Positions 61,991 to 64,000 of a stretch of 64,000 nt of DNA are shown here, in pieces. Each line of letters starts with the position of its first letter. The stretch's first letter is position 1. The DNA is from Glaciecola sp965660625. Lineage in GTDB: Bacteria > Pseudomonadota > Gammaproteobacteria > Enterobacterales > Alteromonadaceae. The DNA is taken from the NCBI GenBank assembly GCA_965660625.1, contig CBFIAR010000006.1, forward strand, positions 1 to 64,000. Reading direction: 5' to 3'. The notes beneath the pieces were generated by a model. That model was given only the letters and a program-made list of their open reading frames with translations, was not told the origin of the DNA and did not search any database. The position numbers were made by a program, and so were the translations under genes.

Positions 61991-63853
61991 TTGGACGACA
62001 TTAAGATGCCTTTCGCAGGCTCACTAGACGATGCCCCTTTGCCACGAGCAGAAACGCAAGAAAAAATGGATAAACGTGCGATGTCGGCGCGGTCGGTAAG
62101 TCCATCTCAACTGTACAGCATTGCAGATAGATTAGAGGCGCAGGCAGAAAAACACGGTGATGCGCCGTTTTTAATTTATCAGCATAAAACCTTTTCATAT
62201 AGCAAGGTAAACGAACAAGCGAGTAAATTTGCTAACGCTATTCAAGAGAGAGGTTTGAAGGAAGGCGACGTATGCGCCATCGCTATTGAAAACCGTCCAG
62301 AGTTCTTTTTTACTTGGTTTGGCCTAACCAAACTTGGGGTTGTAGTTGCCTTTATTAATACTCAAGTGCAGGGTAATGTGCTTGAACATGCCATACAAAC
62401 AACTGGCAGTGACGTTATCATTGTGGGTGAGGAGTGTGTTGAACGCTTTATTGATACACCTGAGCTCGCGCACAAAAAGATCTGGTTAATTTCTGATGCA
62501 GAAGTGACCGAAAAACCAAGTTTGCCAGATTGGATTGATACAAGCTTTGACGCTGACGTGGCCTCTTGTACTCAGCAAAGTTATTCATTTTCTCGCAGTT
62601 CCACTAAAGGTGAAACACCGACCCTGCTGATTTTTACCTCTGGTACAACAGGTTTACCGAAAGCCGCTATCTATAGTCATATGCGTTGGTTGACATCCGG
62701 CGATGTGATGGTTGAAACCATTAGCGCAACACCAGATGATGTATTTTATTGCTGCTTACCCTTATATCACGGAGCTGCTGCTACCTCTGTGACTTCAACT
62801 GCACTTGCTGCTGGTTCAAGTATTGTGGTTAGACGTAAATTTAGCGTTCGCCAATTTTGGAGCGAGATTCAGAGCCAAGGCGTTACCGTATTCCAATACA
62901 TCGGTGAAATTTGTCGCTATCTGCTAAATTATGCAGAGGTTAGCGGCATTAAGCCCAAAGAACATCATCTACGCTGTATGCTCGGCGCAGGCCTGAGTGA
63001 AAACAGTTGGCGTAAATGGTTAACGTATTTTGGTGAGGTTGATATCTATGAAGGGTGGGGCTCAACTGAAGCTAACACCAATTTACTTAACCTCGACAAT
63101 TACATTGGCGCATGCGGTCGTGTGCCACGCTGGGATAGAACTAATTTTAGATTAGTGAAGTTTGACACTGAAACCGAAAACCATGTGAAAGATGAAAATG
63201 GTCATTATGTACTATGTCAAGCGGGTGAGGTAGGCGAGGGTTTGGGTATGATCATCAATCATCCTGAATTTGGTGGCGGTCGTTTTGAAGGTTACACTTC
63301 AAAAGACGACACAGAGAAAAAAATATTACGCGATGTGTTTCAAAAGGACGATGCCTATTGGCGCTCTGGCGATTTATTGCGTTACGACGAAAATGGTTAC
63401 TTCTATTTTGTGGATCGCATAGGTGATACTTTCCGCTGGAAAAGTGAAAATGTTTCAACTCAAGAGGTGGCGACAGCTTTGGCTGAATACGACGGTGCCG
63501 AATTGGTCAACATATACGGCGTACTAGTGCCTGACCATGAAGGTCGCGCAGGCATGGCCGCCATTGTAATGCAGTCTGGTCGCGAATTCGATCCGGCTGC
63601 ATTTTATGCCTTAACCAATGAGAAAATCCCAAATTATGCCGCACCTCAGTTTGTGAGAGTGAGCAAAGCTGCGGATATGACCTCTACTTTTAAGTTGCGT
63701 AAGGTCGATTTGCAAAAGCAAGGTTACGATCCACAAGCATGTAATGAGCCCCTTTATGTCAGAAATGACAAAGCCGGCTGTTATCAAAAATATAGTGAAA
63801 GTGTGCTAAAAGCCGTGGGTTTTGCCCCATTCGTAAGTACTGAGGAGAAATAA
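61991..63853 (+). CDS. Acyl-CoA synthetase (FATP / very-long-chain type)
   Basis: A 620-residue ANL-family ligase that activates a carboxylic acid as its CoA thioester via an adenylate. The phosphate loop is LLIFTSGTTGLPKAA (~214-228). YEGWGSTE is the A5 motif; the hinge and C-terminal signature are YWRSGDLLRYDENGYFYFVD and GDTFRWKSENVST, typical of the FATP branch used for long-chain and steroid-like acids. TTG 61991 follows AAGGAG by eight bases. The preceding gene is the SnoaL-like protein, and the next is a thiolase-like gene with a 1-base overlap, so this enzyme probably feeds the aldolase and dehydrogenase cassette. Confidence 0.91.
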   Translation: MDDIKMPFAGSLDDAPLPRAETQEKMDKRAMSARSVSPSQLYSIADRLEAQAEKHGDAPFLIYQHKTFSYSKVNEQASKFANAIQERGLKEGDVCAIAIENRPEFFFTWFGLTKLGVVVAFINTQVQGNVLEHAIQTTGSDVIIVGEECVERFIDTPELAHKKIWLISDAEVTEKPSLPDWIDTSFDADVASCTQQSYSFSRSSTKGETPTLLIFTSGTTGLPKAAIYSHMRWLTSGDVMVETISATPDDVFYCCLPLYHGAAATSVTSTALAAGSSIVVRRKFSVRQFWSEIQSQGVTVFQYIGEICRYLLNYAEVSGIKPKEHHLRCMLGAGLSENSWRKWLTYFGEVDIYEGWGSTEANTNLLNLDNYIGACGRVPRWDRTNFRLVKFDTETENHVKDENGHYVLCQAGEVGEGLGMIINHPEFGGGRFEGYTSKDDTEKKILRDVFQKDDAYWRSGDLLRYDENGYFYFVDRIGDTFRWKSENVSTQEVATALAEYDGAELVNIYGVLVPDHEGRAGMAAIVMQSGREFDPAAFYALTNEKIPNYAAPQFVRVSKAADMTSTFKLRKVDLQKQGYDPQACNEPLYVRNDKAGCYQKYSESVLKAVGFAPFVSTEEK

Positions 63854-64000
63854 TGGGACTAGCAGGAAACGCTGCCATAGTGGGTGCGGCGCAATATAAA
63901 CCCGAAAAATACCAAACTGCTCCGCAAATGTTTCATTTAGAACAAGTGGCAGACTTAGCGCATCAAGCATTGAACGACGCAGGTTTGCATAAAGACGACC
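63853..64000 (+). CDS. Thiolase-superfamily / lipid-transfer protein, N-terminal part (cut by window edge)
   Basis: The start overlaps the ligase stop (TAATG) behind GAGGAG. The 49 residues seen, including NAAIVGAAQYKPEKYQ and HLEQVADLAHQALNDAGL, match the beginning of SCP2-thiolase/acetyl-CoA-acetyltransferase-like proteins, the same superfamily as the Ltp2-like gene at 52370. The catalytic region lies outside the window, so thiolase versus aldolase type cannot be decided. Confidence 0.75.
   Translation, partial: MGLAGNAAIVGAAQYKPEKYQTAPQMFHLEQVADLAHQALNDAGLHKDD

Noticed and set aside
1..64000. CRISPR array, complete tRNA or rRNA genes, toxin-antitoxin pair
   Set aside because: No regularly spaced repeat array, no complete cloverleaf and no rRNA segment were seen; the small HTH gene at 1867 has no toxin partner.

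Overview
The window looks like a piece of a marine gammaproteobacterial chromosome, probably from the Alteromonadales (Alteromonas/Glaciecola/Paraglaciecola type). This is an inference from the moderate-to-low G+C, two large TonB-dependent receptors, the layout of the histidine-utilisation operons and the long catabolic islands; no rRNA or core marker is present to prove it.

Bases 1-15.9 kb are an accessory region. It opens with the 5' part of an IS21-family istA and the terminal repeats of that element, then about 0.8 kb of AT-rich non-coding DNA. A tightly packed operon follows: a small MerR/excisionase-like HTH protein, two tandem type I methylase genes (the first frameshifted), hsdS, hsdR, a HamA-like ExK nuclease and a large HamB-like SF2 helicase. 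Most junctions in it are 1-base stop/start overlaps, so a type I restriction-modification system and a Hachiman-like nuclease-helicase pair appear to be made as one unit. The region ends in an att-like tRNA 3'-end fragment with a terminator and remnants of two tyrosine integrases, marking an old island border.

Bases 16-23.3 kb hold a coiled-coil lipoprotein and a complete histidine-to-glutamate pathway in two divergent units (hutC-hutU-hutH and hutI-hutG) around a palindromic HutC operator.

Bases 23.5-35.5 kb form a first catabolic cluster: a LysR regulator, a TPR-sulfotransferase, a TonB receptor, an SDR, a quinone-oxidoreductase-like MDR, an exported type B carboxylesterase, a BCCT transporter and an Asp/Glu-racemase-fold protein that lacks both expected cysteines. 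It could serve uptake and hydrolysis of an ester. Its substrate is unknown.

Bases 35.5-64 kb form a second, larger catabolic region: ETF, a TonB receptor, six candidate operon promoters sharing a 16-bp near-palindrome, several SDRs, a KshB/PaaE-like reductase, two old-yellow-enzyme family reductases, a LuxR regulator, an MFS carrier and a CoA-thioester cassette. That cassette (MaoC-DUF35 fusion, small MaoC, Ltp2-like aldolase, four acyl-CoA dehydrogenases) has the gene content of the aldolytic side-chain shortening systems known for cholesterol and bile acids (ChsE/ChsH1-ChsH2/Ltp2; Scd/Shy/Sal). With the meta-cleavage-type hydrolase, SnoaL-like protein, FATP-type CoA ligase and a second thiolase at the right edge, the best reading is degradation of a steroid- or terpenoid-like compound. 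The substrate itself is inferred, not shown.
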